From Fusibacillus kribbianus (GTDB lineage Bacteria > Bacillota > Clostridia > Lachnospirales > Lachnospiraceae): a stretch of DNA of 64,000 nt. The notes under the pieces were generated by a model. It saw nothing but the letters and a program-made list of their open reading frames with translations. It did no database searches and was not told the DNA's origin. The translations under genes and the position numbers were made by a program. Shown in pieces: positions 54,424-63,842 of this stretch (within the stretch, counting starts at the first letter, position 1; each line of letters opens with the position of its first letter). The stretch lies in the NCBI RefSeq assembly GCF_030053595.1, contig NZ_JASGBQ010000007.1, forward strand, positions 26,519-90,518, given 5' to 3'.

Positions 54424-56181
54424 ATGATAAAACGACTTGCAGCATGTATCAGAGAGTATAAACGGAATACGGTTCTTGCGCCCCTTTGTATTGTCGGGGA
54501 GGGAGCCATGGAAGTGATCATTCCCCTGTTCATGGCCAGGCTCATCGACAATGGGATTGATAAAGGCAATATGACAGCCATCTGGCAGACAGGTCTGATC
54601 CTTGCAGCCTGCTGTCTGGTGTCTCTGACCTTCGGAATCCTTGCGGGGCGCCATGCAGCCATTGCTTCCGCAGGCTTTGCAAAGAATCTGCGCCATGATA
54701 TGTTTTATAAGGTGCAGGAATACTCTTTTTCCAACATTGACCGATTTTCTACGGCCAGCATTGTTACCAGGCTGACCACCGACGTGACCAATGTGCAGAA
54801 TGCCTTTCAGATGATCATCCGAATGGCGGTCCGTGCACCGATCCTTCTGATTTTTGCCCTTATCATGGCCTTCGGCGTCAATCCGAAGCTGGCCCTGATT
54901 TATCTATGTGTGATCCCTTTTCTCGGAATCGGGCTTTTTATCGTTGTCACCAGAGCCCATCCTCTTTTTGAGCGGGTGTTCCGGACATATGACAAGCTGA
55001 ATATGGTGGTTCAGGAGAATCTTCACGGGATCCGGGTGGTAAAATCCTTTGTCCGGGAGGAACATGAAAAGGAAAAGTTCGGTGAGGTGTCTCAGAGTAT
55101 TTACAAGGACTTCAAACGGGCAGAACGGATCGTGGCCTTCAATATGCCGTTGATGCAGTTTTCCGTCTACACCTGTATGCTTTTAATCTCCTGGATCGGT
55201 GCGCGGCTGATCGTGGGAGGACGGGGAATGGCAGGAGCCATGACCACCGGGCAGCTCATGAGCATGTTTTCCTATACGATGCAGATCCTGATGAGTCTTA
55301 TGATGCTTTCCAATGTGTTTGTCATGCTGATCATTTCCAGGGCTTCCGCAGAGCGGATCGTGGAGATTCTTGAGGAAGAAAGCAGTCTGAAGGATCCGGA
55401 GAAGCCTCTTCTTCAGGTGGCCGATGGTTCCGTTTCTTTTAAAAATGTATCCTTCAGTTATACGGGAGATGCCGATCGACTCTGTCTGACCGGCGTTGAT
55501 CTGGATATCAGGTCCGGAGAAACCGTCGGCATCATCGGAGGAACCGGTTCCTCCAAGAGCTCTCTGGTACAGCTCATTCCCCGTCTTTACGATGTTACCG
55601 GAGGAGCTGTGTATGTGGGAGGTCATGATGTACGGAAATACGGCCTTGAGGCGCTGCGGAGTCAGGTGGCAATGGTACTGCAGAAGAATGTACTCTTTTC
55701 CGGCACCATAAAAGACAATCTTCGCTGGGGGAAGCCGGATGCATCTGAGGAGGAAATGGTACATGCCTGCGTTCTTGCCCAGGCGGACGGCTTTATCCGT
55801 GAATTTCCAGATGGCTACGATACCTTTATTGAACAGGGCGGTTCCAATGTGTCGGGCGGACAGAGACAGAGGCTCTGTATTGCCAGAGCGCTTCTTGCCA
55901 GACCGAAGATTCTGATCCTGGATGATTCCACCAGCGCGGTTGATACGAAGACGGATGCCATGATCCGAAAGGCTTTCCGGGAAGAAATTCCGGAAACGAC
56001 CAAGTTTATCATTGCCCAGAGAATTTCCTCGGTGGAGAATGCCGATAAGATCATTGTCATGGATGGCGGCCGGGTCAACGGCTTCGGTACTCATGAGGAG
56101 CTTATGAAGACCAATGAAATCTACCGGGAGGTATATGAATCTCAGAAGAAGGGAGGTACAGAACATGGAACAGAGAAATGA
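54424..56181 (+). CDS. ABC exporter subunit with degenerate nucleotide site
   Basis: A 585-residue half-transporter: six-helix membrane domain (about residues 15-310) and a nucleotide-binding domain. Walker A is GGTGSSKSSL with K378; Walker B is ILILDDSTS, with aspartate D501 where the catalytic glutamate should be; the switch histidine is Q532 (IIAQRISS). The signature VSGGQRQR is normal. This is the pattern of the non-catalytic partner in heterodimeric multidrug exporters such as BmrCD and LmrCD. ATG 54424 is favoured because AGAGGTGG lies just before it; GTG 54415 overlaps that site. It overlaps the partner gene by 17 bases. Confidence 0.92.
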   Translation: MIKRLAACIREYKRNTVLAPLCIVGEGAMEVIIPLFMARLIDNGIDKGNMTAIWQTGLILAACCLVSLTFGILAGRHAAIASAGFAKNLRHDMFYKVQEYSFSNIDRFSTASIVTRLTTDVTNVQNAFQMIIRMAVRAPILLIFALIMAFGVNPKLALIYLCVIPFLGIGLFIVVTRAHPLFERVFRTYDKLNMVVQENLHGIRVVKSFVREEHEKEKFGEVSQSIYKDFKRAERIVAFNMPLMQFSVYTCMLLISWIGARLIVGGRGMAGAMTTGQLMSMFSYTMQILMSLMMLSNVFVMLIISRASAERIVEILEEESSLKDPEKPLLQVADGSVSFKNVSFSYTGDADRLCLTGVDLDIRSGETVGIIGGTGSSKSSLVQLIPRLYDVTGGAVYVGGHDVRKYGLEALRSQVAMVLQKNVLFSGTIKDNLRWGKPDASEEEMVHACVLAQADGFIREFPDGYDTFIEQGGSNVSGGQRQRLCIARALLARPKILILDDSTSAVDTKTDAMIRKAFREEIPETTKFIIAQRISSVENADKIIVMDGGRVNGFGTHEELMKTNEIYREVYESQKKGGTEHGTEK

Positions 56182-58177
56182 AAATGACAGAATGAAAGGT
56201 GTACCTCAGAGTGTAAGGGTGAACAGAATGCCGGGGCGGATGGGAACCAGGGTACCCGTGGGAGCCATGCCCGGAGGAAAGAGCGGGCTGAATAAAAAAA
56301 CAGCCGGTCGGCTGTTCCGGTACATTTCCGGTCAGAATAAAGGACTGTTTGCATTGGTAATTGTCTGCATTTTAATAAGTACTGCTGCCAATGTGGCCGG
56401 TTCCATGTTTATCCGGATCCTCATCGACAGCTATATTGAGCCGCTGCTCCTTTCTGGAGAGCCGGTATTTGATGGCCTGATCCGGGCAATCTTTACCATG
56501 GGCTGTATTTATCTGGCCGGTGTGGGAGCAACCTTCAGCTACAACTGGATCATGGCGGGGATCTCTCAGCGGGTTCAGAAGCGGATCCGGGATGAAATGT
56601 TTGCCCATATGCAGACGCTTCCGGTCAGTTATTTTGATACCCATACCTTTGGTGACGTGATGAGCCATTATACCAATGATATCGATACCTTAAGACAGAT
56701 GATCTCCCAGAGCTTTCCCCAGCTTCTGTCTTCTGTCATGAGTATCATTATGGTGTTTTGTGCCATGCTCTTTACCAGCGTATATCTGACTCTTTTTATT
56801 CTGGTGACCATTACCTGCCTGATGACGGTTTCCAAAAAAATTGCCGGAAGGAGTGCTTCGTATTTTATCCGGCAGCAGAAATCTCTGGGAGATGTCAACG
56901 GTTACATTGAAGAAATGATAAACGGACAGAAGGTCGTCAAGGTCTTCTGCCATGAGGACGCGTCCAAAGAAGCGTTTGACAGAAAGAATGAGGAGCTTTG
57001 CCGGAATGCGGCAAGCGCCAACAGTTTTGCCAATGTGATGGGGCCGATTTCCATGAATCTGGGCAATCTCCAGTATGCGCTTTTGGCTGTGTTTGGCGGG
57101 ATTCTGGCCGTGAACGGGATCGGTGGACTGACCCTTGGAACGATCGCCTCGTTTCTTCAGCTGTCCAGGAGCTTTACCATGCCCATCAACCAGATTTCCA
57201 TGCAGCTCAATTCCATTATCATGGCGCTGGCGGGAGCTGAGCGGATTTTTGAACTGACGGATGAGGAGCCGGAGGCCGATGAAGGCTATGTGACGCTGAC
57301 AAGAATCAAATTCCGGAAAGGAGCAGCGGAGCACGAGCTTCTGGAGCAGATTCCTGCATCCTATGTGGAAGAAACAGAAGAACGGGACGGGATCTGGGCC
57401 TGGAAGCATCCTCATGAGACAGGAGAGACTACCTATACCAGATTGACCGGTGATGTTCGGTTTTTCGATGTGGACTTTGGCTATGAAGAGGGAAAGACAG
57501 TCCTTCATAATGTGACGCTTTATGCGAAGCCGGGGCAGAAGATCGCCTTTGTGGGGGCCACAGGTGCAGGAAAGACCACCATTACCAATCTGATCAACCG
57601 GTTTTACGACATTGACGACGGGAAGATCCGGTATGACAACATCAATATCAACAAGATCAAAAAGACGGATCTCAGACGTTCCCTGGGAATGGTGCTGCAG
57701 GATACCAACCTGTTTACCGGGACTGTCATGGAAAATATCCGTTACGGCCGGCTGGATGCCACCGATGAGGAGGTGCGCCAGGCAGCGAAGCTGGCCGGTG
57801 CGGATGATTTTATCAGACGGCTTCCCAATGGCTATGATACGGTCATTACCGGCAACGGTGCAAGTCTGTCCCAGGGACAGCGGCAGCTGTTCTCCATTGC
57901 CAGAGCGGCGGTGGCAGATCCGCCGGTTATGATCCTGGACGAGGCGACCTCCAGTATTGATACCAGGACGGAGGCCATTGTCCAGAGGGGAATGGACAGT
58001 CTGATGAAGGGACGGACCGTATTTGTCATTGCCCACCGTCTTTCCACCATAAAGAATTCCGATGCCATCATGGTGCTGGATCATGGCCGTATCATCGAGA
58101 GGGGCAATCATGATCAGCTCATTGCAGAGAAAGGAAAATATTATCAGCTCTATACGGGTGCATTTGAACTGGATTAA
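56165..58177 (+). CDS. ABC exporter subunit with intact nucleotide site
   Basis: A 670-residue half-transporter, partner of the preceding gene. It has a basic N-terminal tail of about 50 residues, six helices, and a nucleotide-binding domain with Walker A GATGAGKTTI (K470), signature SLSQGQRQL, Walker B VMILDEATSS (D592, catalytic E593) and switch H624 (VIAHRLST). An insert of about 60 residues (TLTRIKFRKGAAEHELLEQI onward) joins the membrane and ATP domains. The signature with SQGQ instead of SGGQ is another sign of a heterodimer with one consensus site. The ATG follows GGGAGG by eight bases. Confidence 0.92.
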   Translation: MEQRNENDRMKGVPQSVRVNRMPGRMGTRVPVGAMPGGKSGLNKKTAGRLFRYISGQNKGLFALVIVCILISTAANVAGSMFIRILIDSYIEPLLLSGEPVFDGLIRAIFTMGCIYLAGVGATFSYNWIMAGISQRVQKRIRDEMFAHMQTLPVSYFDTHTFGDVMSHYTNDIDTLRQMISQSFPQLLSSVMSIIMVFCAMLFTSVYLTLFILVTITCLMTVSKKIAGRSASYFIRQQKSLGDVNGYIEEMINGQKVVKVFCHEDASKEAFDRKNEELCRNAASANSFANVMGPISMNLGNLQYALLAVFGGILAVNGIGGLTLGTIASFLQLSRSFTMPINQISMQLNSIIMALAGAERIFELTDEEPEADEGYVTLTRIKFRKGAAEHELLEQIPASYVEETEERDGIWAWKHPHETGETTYTRLTGDVRFFDVDFGYEEGKTVLHNVTLYAKPGQKIAFVGATGAGKTTITNLINRFYDIDDGKIRYDNININKIKKTDLRRSLGMVLQDTNLFTGTVMENIRYGRLDATDEEVRQAAKLAGADDFIRRLPNGYDTVITGNGASLSQGQRQLFSIARAAVADPPVMILDEATSSIDTRTEAIVQRGMDSLMKGRTVFVIAHRLSTIKNSDAIMVLDHGRIIERGNHDQLIAEKGKYYQLYTGAFELD

Positions 58178-58179
58178 AA

Positions 58180-58216
58180 AAGAAAGGCTCTTTCCATGTC
58201 GGAGGAGCCTTTCTTT
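58180..58216 (+). terminator. Terminator between exporter and tyrS
   Basis: AAGAAAGGCTC/GAGCCTTTCTT stem (11 pairs) followed by TTG on the + side, and by T-rich DNA on the - side after tyrS; probably serves both. Confidence 0.75.
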
Positions 58217-58229
58217 TGTGAAATGGATT

Positions 58230-59456
58230 TTATTTTAACACTGCCTTATGATAGACTTTCTTTCCCTTGCGGATTTTTACGCCTTCCTTCAGCTGAGCTT
58301 CGCTGAACTGGGTGTCCAGGGAAGTCTTTTCGCCGTCGGCGGTGACGCCGCCCTGCTGAACCAGACGTCTCGCCTCGCTTCTGGTGGGGGCCAACTTACA
58401 GGCCATCATCAGGTCGAGGATGCCGATGGAACCGTCGGTCAGGCTGTCGGCGGAAAGCTCGGTGGTGGGCATATTGGAATCATCGCCGCCCCCGATGAAA
58501 AGGGCATGGGAGGCCTGCTTTGCCTTGTCAGCCTCTTCCTTTCCGTGTACCAGGCTGGTGAGCTCGTAGGCCAGAATTTCCTTGGCTTCGTTGAGCTGGC
58601 TGCCTTCCCACTGATCCATCTTGTCGATCTCTTCCAGAGGAAGGAAGGTCAGCATGCGGATACACTTGAGAACATCGGCATCGCCGATATTTCTCCAGTA
58701 CTGGAAGAACTCGAAGGGAGAAGTTTTATTGGGATCAAGCCATACGGCTCCGGACGCGGTTTTGCCCATTTTCTTACCTTCAGAATTTAAGAGCAGGGTA
58801 ATGGTCATGGCGTAGGCATCTTCGTTCTCCGTTGTCTTTTTACGGATCAGCTCAGTTCCGGCCAGCATGTTGGACCACTGGTCATTGCCGCCGAATTGCA
58901 TGTTGCAGCCGTAGTGCTGATGCAGGTAATAGAAATCGTAAGCCTGCATGATCATGTAGTTGAACTCCAGAAAGCTCAGACCCTTTTCCATGCGCTGCTT
59001 ATAGCATTCGGCACGGAGCATGTTGTTGACGGAGAAGCAGGCTCCCACATCGCGGAGAAGCTCCACATAATTGAGCTTTAACAGCCAGTCGGCGTTGTTT
59101 ACCATGATGGCCTTGTCTTCACCGAATTCGATGAAACGCTCCATCTGTTTTCGGAAGCATTCACAGTTGTGCTCGATGGTCTCGCTGGACATCATGGAGC
59201 GCATGTCGGTACGGCCGGAGGGATCGCCCACGTGGCCTGTGCCGCCTCCAATGAGGACGATGGGCTTATTCCCAGCCATCTGGAGACGCTTCATCAGGCA
59301 CAGAGCCATGAAATGTCCCACATGGAGAGAATCGGCGGTGGGGTCGAAGCCGATGTAGAATTTGGCGTTTCCGCTGTTGATGAGCTCCCGGATCTCCGGC
59401 TCATCTGTGACCTGGGCAATGAGCCCTCTGGCTTTCAGTTCTTCATAAATTTGCAT
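58230..59456 (-). CDS. tyrS: Tyrosyl-tRNA synthetase
   Basis: Class I synthetase that charges tRNA-Tyr, 408 residues. The HIGH motif is HVGHFM (in ADSLHVGHFMALCLMKRL), the KMSKS motif is KKMGKTASG, the tyrosine-binding segment MQAYDFYYLHQHYGCNMQFGGNDQWSN is intact, and a C-terminal S4 RNA-binding domain (TRSEARRLVQQGGVTADGEK) is present. The ATG ending at 59456 is preceded by AAAGGAAG; the frame continues upstream into the T-box terminator region and is not coding there. It is regulated by a T-box leader. Confidence 0.95.
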   Translation of the reverse strand: MQIYEELKARGLIAQVTDEPEIRELINSGNAKFYIGFDPTADSLHVGHFMALCLMKRLQMAGNKPIVLIGGGTGHVGDPSGRTDMRSMMSSETIEHNCECFRKQMERFIEFGEDKAIMVNNADWLLKLNYVELLRDVGACFSVNNMLRAECYKQRMEKGLSFLEFNYMIMQAYDFYYLHQHYGCNMQFGGNDQWSNMLAGTELIRKKTTENEDAYAMTITLLLNSEGKKMGKTASGAVWLDPNKTSPFEFFQYWRNIGDADVLKCIRMLTFLPLEEIDKMDQWEGSQLNEAKEILAYELTSLVHGKEEADKAKQASHALFIGGGDDSNMPTTELSADSLTDGSIGILDLMMACKLAPTRSEARRLVQQGGVTADGEKTSLDTQFSEAQLKEGVKIRKGKKVYHKAVLK

Positions 59457-59520
59457 GAGATTCTTCCTTTCCTGTTTTCTGATGAAATATTTGTCGTCCA
59501 TGGAGCAGCGTTTCGACGCA

Positions 59521-59812
59521 TAAAAAAACTCTGCCCCAATGGACAGAGGACGAAAGCTTTCGTGGTACCACCTCTTGTTCAGAGATCCCTCACAGGATCT
59601 CCCTCAGCAGGAACTTCTGTTTCTCACAGGCATTCCCCGGCGCGGTAACGGGCGCTCACGGTCGGCCCTACTGGCAACATACGGTTCGGGCAGACAGCTC
59701 AAGGATGTATTCAGTACGGAGGCGCCTGCATCCTTTCACCGGCCGGATGCTCTCTGGAAGGCGGAACACCGTCTTACTTTTTCCTGTCACAGCTTTTTCT
59801 TATCAGATATTG
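59521..59812 (-). ncRNA. T-box leader of tyrS (Tyr specifier UAC)
   Basis: On the minus strand: stem I region with the AGAGAG segment and GAATACATC, where UAC (59709-59707) is the likely tyrosine specifier. The invariant T-box is AGGTGGTACCACG (59573-59561). It is followed by the terminator CTCTGTCC/GGGGCAGAG-type stem and seven T residues (59549-59521). Uncharged tRNA-Tyr should favour the antiterminator and allow tyrS transcription. Confidence 0.9.
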
Positions 59813-59814
59813 GA

Positions 59815-59842
59815 ATTATAACAGAAAAAAACAAAAATGCAA
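59815..59842 (-). promoter_or_regulatory. Promoter of tyrS leader
   Basis: On the minus strand TTGCAT (59842-59837), 16-base T-rich spacer, TATAAT (59820-59815). Confidence 0.75.
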
Positions 59843-59919
59843 GAGGGGAAAGAAAATTCACACATTTTCAAAAGACGCATATGGTAATATGAAGCCAGCT
59901 TAAGAAGCAGGAGAAAGTT

Positions 59920-60702
59920 ATGGCAGTAAAGGTAATTCTGGATCCCGGACACGGTGGGCGTGATCCTGGAGCTGTTTATCAGGGACGTCAGGAAAAGGAC
60001 GATGCCCTGGCCCTTGCTCTGGCGGTGGGAAGGATCCTGGAAAACGCAGGAGTGGATGTGGCCTACACAAGAACGGAGGATGTCTATAATACGCCTTATG
60101 AGAAAGCAGTCATGGGAAATAATTCTGACGCGGACTATTTTATTTCTTTCCATAGAAATGCTTCGGCGTCGCCCGGCAGTGCTTCCGGTATTGAGACCCT
60201 TGTATACAGTAAGGGCGGGGAAGCAGAGAAATTGGCGGGAAACATCAACGAGGAGCTGGAAGCAATGGGCTTCCGCAACCGCGGGATTATCGAGCGGCCC
60301 AATCTGGTGGTTTTAAGAAGGACGGAAATGCCGGCAGTTCTCATCGAGGCAGGGTTTATCGATTCGCCGGAGGATAATGCACGGTTTGACGAGGAATTCG
60401 ATCAGATCACCCAGGGAATTGCGGACGCGGTTTTGAAAACAACGGAAGAAAACATGGGAGTTCAGACAACAGAGCCGGACAGACCGCCGCTCTATCAGGT
60501 ACAGACCGGGGCGTTTCGAATCCGCCAGTTTGCCGACCAGATGATGGCAGAGCTTCAATCGGAAGGGTTTCCGGCATGGATCGAGGCAGACAATGGATTC
60601 TTCCGGGTGAAAGTCGGAGCCTTCGAAAAGCTGGATAATGCAGTCCGCATGGAAAAAAGGCTGCGTCAGATGGGGTACAATACCTTTATTACCGTAGGAT
60701 AG
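59920..60702 (+). CDS. N-acetylmuramoyl-L-alanine amidase with SPOR domain
   Basis: A 260-residue cell-wall hydrolase. Amidase_3 domain (residues 1-180): zinc ligands in LDPGHGGRDPGA and FISFHRNAS, catalytic Glu in VLIEAGFIDS. The C-terminal 75 residues form a SPOR-like peptidoglycan-binding repeat (LYQVQTGAFRIRQFADQMM, RVKVGAFEKLDNAVRME). There is no signal peptide, which is notable for an extracellular enzyme; in sporulating Firmicutes such short amidases are sometimes released at mother-cell lysis like CwlC, so that role is possible but unproven. The ATG follows CAGGAG. Confidence 0.9.
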   Translation: MAVKVILDPGHGGRDPGAVYQGRQEKDDALALALAVGRILENAGVDVAYTRTEDVYNTPYEKAVMGNNSDADYFISFHRNASASPGSASGIETLVYSKGGEAEKLAGNINEELEAMGFRNRGIIERPNLVVLRRTEMPAVLIEAGFIDSPEDNARFDEEFDQITQGIADAVLKTTEENMGVQTTEPDRPPLYQVQTGAFRIRQFADQMMAELQSEGFPAWIEADNGFFRVKVGAFEKLDNAVRMEKRLRQMGYNTFITVG

Positions 60703-60748
60703 CAGGCGGGCTGCCCGTTGTATATTGACATCAGGAGGCTTATTGGGG

Positions 60749-60775
60749 AAGACGGTGTGGTTCACCGTCTTTCTT
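60749..60775 (+). terminator. Terminator after the amidase
   Basis: AAGACGGTG/CACCGTCTT stem with a five-base loop, then TCTT. Weak T tract. Confidence 0.6.
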
Positions 60776-60939
60776 AAGGTCCTGAGGGAAAACTTTCTGA
60801 AAATCTATCGAAACCAAATAGATGTGTTACAATAAAAGCACTTGAGCATATGAAAACTATTTATTCAGAAGTGTGACCGGCTTCTGTGGTTTGCCGTGTA
60901 TTAGGATGAAAGACTTATCCGTACGGAGGGGGAAAAGAG

Positions 60940-61500
60940 ATGGACGATAAACAGATTCTGGATTTATACTGGGCGCGTTCGGAAAATGCCATACAGGAGA
61001 CTGCGGACAAGTATGGGCGCTACTGTCATTTCATCGCGTTCCATATCCTGAATAATGTGGAGGACAGCGAGGAATGTGTCAACGATACTTATCTCAGGGC
61101 ATGGAAGACGATACCGCCGAAGCGGCCGGAAAGACTGTCTGTCTTTCTGGGAAAGCTCACCCGCAATTTATCCCTGGACAGATACAGGCGGAACACAGCG
61201 GCAAAACGGGGCTTCGGTCAGGTGGCTCTTGCCCTGGAAGAACTTAAGCAGTGCGTTCCGGCCCCCAATTCTGTGGAGCAGGTCATTGACAATCTGACAC
61301 TGCAGGAAATTCTTAACCGGTTTCTTGGAGCACTGCCAGCGAAAACAAGAAAGATTTTTATGCGCCGGTACTGGTATTTCTGTTCGGTCAAAGAGATCGC
61401 GGAGGATCTGAATGTCAGCGAAAGCAGGGTGAAAATGACTTTGCTGCGGGCAAGAAAGGAACTCAGAACACTTTTGGAGGAGGAGGGAATCATGTTATGA
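60940..61500 (+). CDS. RNA polymerase sigma factor, ECF type
   Basis: A 186-residue sigma-70 family factor of the extracytoplasmic-function class. Region 2 covers about residues 20-80 (VEDSEECVNDTYLRAWKTIP), and region 4 the last 55 residues (FMRRYWYFCSVKEIAEDLNV and SESRVKMTLLRARKELRTLL). A TACAAT box lies at 60830-60835 with a weak -35. Its end overlaps the start of the next gene (ATGA), the usual pairing with an anti-sigma factor. The regulon is unknown. Confidence 0.9.
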   Translation: MDDKQILDLYWARSENAIQETADKYGRYCHFIAFHILNNVEDSEECVNDTYLRAWKTIPPKRPERLSVFLGKLTRNLSLDRYRRNTAAKRGFGQVALALEELKQCVPAPNSVEQVIDNLTLQEILNRFLGALPAKTRKIFMRRYWYFCSVKEIAEDLNVSESRVKMTLLRARKELRTLLEEEGIML

Positions 61501-62798
61501 AGGAAAATCGCATTCTGGATAATCTCGGTCAGGTGGATGAAAAATACATCGAAGAAGCAGCTCCTGTCACCAGGCAGCATAAGAAAAAGAATGGATGGGT
61601 CAAATGGGGTGTAACGGCTGCATGCCTGGCTTCTGCCGTATATGCAGGAACACGGCTGATTTCGTTGGAGGCACCCGGAGACGGGCCGGAGCAACCGTCC
61701 TCTGTATATGAAAGTCAGCAAGCGGAACCGGACGAGCCTTCCACTTCAGCCGGGAATCCAAACAGCGAAGCGGAGCTTCCCATGCTCACCATTGACAAGC
61801 TGACAAATGAAGAGATGGGGTTTGAAGGTTATATGGCACATGACATATCGGAACTGGTCAACGGTAATCCATGGAATGAGTCGGTGGAATTGTCTGCATT
61901 GCCGGTGTATGCAAATCAATTGGAGTATGACAGCAGATTCATCGTCCGTGGAGACAGGGAAGCGATGAAGAAAATGCTGGAAGATCTCATGGTACAGTTT
62001 GGGCTGGATGTCAATGAGACTGAAATAACAGACAATGCACCTGACGCACAGGAACAGGAGATGATCCGTGAGAAACTTAAAGAGGTGGGAGAGGATTTTA
62101 CAGAAGATTATGCCGAACCGACCGAGGTTATTGCAGAAGGGAACGGAATCAGGATCACAGTGGACAATGAAATGACTGCACTGATCTATTTTGAACCGGC
62201 TGTTCCTCTTCCGGATGAATATAATTTTACTTTTTATTCTTCTTATGAAGATATGGCGGCGGTGGCTGAATATCTGAGAGAGGAATATAAGGGTAAGCTG
62301 GGGATGGAGAATGCAAAGCTTGCTATTTGCGGAGGTGATTATGATATTTATTCCCGACAGTCCTATCGCATCGGAATGTACAGCGAGGGGGAAACTGTGA
62401 CGGACCGGATCGTCCGGTATAATTTCAAACAGGCAGTTTTTTATTGTGACGATGCGGGAGATCTTTCTATGATAAGGATCTATAATCTGGATCTGTCCGA
62501 AAAAACGGGAGAATATCCTGTGATTTCTGTGCAGGAGGCAAAAGAACTTCTTCTGAACGGAAACTATATCACTACAGTTCCCTATGAAATGCCGGGAAAG
62601 GAATATATAGCGAGGGTTGAACTTGTTTACCGTAAGGGTACGTATGAAACATACTACATGCCGTATTACCGCTTCTATGTAGAAGTGCCTTACGAAGAGC
62701 GGGAGAATGGATTGAAAACGTACGGTGCCTATTATGTGCCTGCCGTGGAAGGAAAGTATCTCACAGAGATGCCTGTATGGGACGGAAGCTTTAACTGA
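61497..62798 (+). CDS. Membrane protein, probable anti-sigma partner
   Basis: A 433-residue membrane protein without a named family that I can assign. A short N-terminal cytoplasmic end (about 35 residues, ILDNLGQVDEKYIEEAAPVT), one membrane helix (about 37-58, WGVTAACLASAVYAG), then a Ser/Pro/Glu linker and a large extracellular region ending ALY-type beta strands (YYMPYYRFYVEVPYEERENG). Size and layout match membrane proteins that overlap ECF sigma genes in Lachnospiraceae and are taken as anti-sigma factors. No zinc-binding HxxxCxxC motif of classical ZAS proteins is seen. Confidence 0.7.
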   Translation: MKENRILDNLGQVDEKYIEEAAPVTRQHKKKNGWVKWGVTAACLASAVYAGTRLISLEAPGDGPEQPSSVYESQQAEPDEPSTSAGNPNSEAELPMLTIDKLTNEEMGFEGYMAHDISELVNGNPWNESVELSALPVYANQLEYDSRFIVRGDREAMKKMLEDLMVQFGLDVNETEITDNAPDAQEQEMIREKLKEVGEDFTEDYAEPTEVIAEGNGIRITVDNEMTALIYFEPAVPLPDEYNFTFYSSYEDMAAVAEYLREEYKGKLGMENAKLAICGGDYDIYSRQSYRIGMYSEGETVTDRIVRYNFKQAVFYCDDAGDLSMIRIYNLDLSEKTGEYPVISVQEAKELLLNGNYITTVPYEMPGKEYIARVELVYRKGTYETYYMPYYRFYVEVPYEERENGLKTYGAYYVPAVEGKYLTEMPVWDGSFN

Positions 62799-62819
62799 TT
62801 GATGATTGATACCGAGAGC

Positions 62820-62846
62820 GCCCGGACGAAGTGTTCGGGCATTTCC
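62820..62846 (+). terminator. Terminator after the sigma operon
   Basis: GCCCGGAC/GTTCGGGC stem with a five-base loop, then ATTTCC. Weak T tract. Confidence 0.6.
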
Positions 62847-63047
62847 TGCGTAAACGGTAGAATTTATTGTTTTTTTCTGATATACTTTGTTCAGTTAAAG
62901 AGTAAGATGATCGGGATTAATAAGCAGTTACAGCCGGTTATTTTTGTTTATATATGACGGTGAGAAACAGTAACTTTATGTTTTGCTATAGACAGAAGTT
63001 GAACACTTTATTTCAGGAGCCTATTCGCAGACGAGGAGGAACGGACG

Positions 63048-63677
63048 GTGGTATCCAATTATGAAATCATGCGCAATCAAATGCGTGGAGAGTTTGTGAA
63101 ATACGATCAGGAAAAAATGATAAAAAAGTTTTCGCTTAGAAATGATGAAGATTACATTTATATAGAGTTTATGTTAAGGGAATACAGAATTGATCGTAAA
63201 ACTGGAGTGGTAGAATGGTCAGAAAATAATTTTTCAACAAGTGTTGAGGCAGATTATAATGAATCCATGACGATCTATGACATATTTTGTTATTCGAAAG
63301 ATGACTGCAGCCTTTCGGGAAATTACTGCACGGTCAATATGCTGAAAGGGACAGTGAAATCGAGTGGTGTTGGCAGCAACATGTTTCAGAGGGCAGCAGA
63401 CGCTTTCAACGGAAAACGAAAGGAAGTGGAAGCTGTATGTGAGATTTTTGGCGAAAAACTCGAGCTGAAAGGCGATGTGGCAGCAAAATTGTATCCGTTT
63501 ACTTTTTTACCGGTTATCATCCAATACTGGGAGGCAGATGAAGAATTCCCTGCAAATCTAAAGTTTATGTTTGATGAGAATATTTTGGATTATATGCATT
63601 TTGAAACGATTTTTTTTATGACAGGGCATATTGTGAAGCGAATAGAGGAAATGTTGAAAACCAATATCAGTATATAA
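63048..63677 (+). CDS. DUF3786-like protein
   Basis: A 209-residue cytosolic protein that resembles the DUF3786 family by its C-terminal segments YWEADEEFPANLKFMFDE and ILDYMHFETIFFMTGHIVKR. The function of the family is not established; some members occur with corrinoid or anaerobic metabolism genes, which are not seen here. The start is GTG 63048, eight bases after GAGGAGG. It is the last gene before the ribosomal RNA operon promoters. Confidence 0.7.
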   Translation: MVSNYEIMRNQMRGEFVKYDQEKMIKKFSLRNDEDYIYIEFMLREYRIDRKTGVVEWSENNFSTSVEADYNESMTIYDIFCYSKDDCSLSGNYCTVNMLKGTVKSSGVGSNMFQRAADAFNGKRKEVEAVCEIFGEKLELKGDVAAKLYPFTFLPVIIQYWEADEEFPANLKFMFDENILDYMHFETIFFMTGHIVKRIEEMLKTNISI

Positions 63678-63713
63678 GTGTTTAAATTGTGTAAAAAAAA
63701 CATACAAAAGATG

Positions 63714-63742
63714 TTGACAAACAGAAAGAACCGTGATAGACT
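63714..63742 (+). promoter_or_regulatory. rRNA operon promoter P1
   Basis: TTGACA (63714-63719), 17-base spacer, TAGACT (63737-63742). Confidence 0.8.
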
Positions 63743-63806
63743 ATGTTTCGCTGACGGAGATATGACAGTTGACGACAAAAAAGATTAAAATAAATCAAAA
63801 AAGTTG

Positions 63807-63835
63807 TTGACATGACGGCGACGATGTGATATATT
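63807..63835 (+). promoter_or_regulatory. rRNA operon promoter P2
   Basis: TTGACA (63807-63812), 17-base spacer, TATATT (63830-63835): a near-consensus promoter 93 bases after P1, as in tandem rRNA promoters of Firmicutes. Confidence 0.88.
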
Positions 63836-63842
63836 AGACAAG

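Noticed and set aside
56690..58111. Open frame of 473 codons on the - strand
   Set aside because: Antisense to the second ABC exporter subunit; no ribosome site and no protein-like features.
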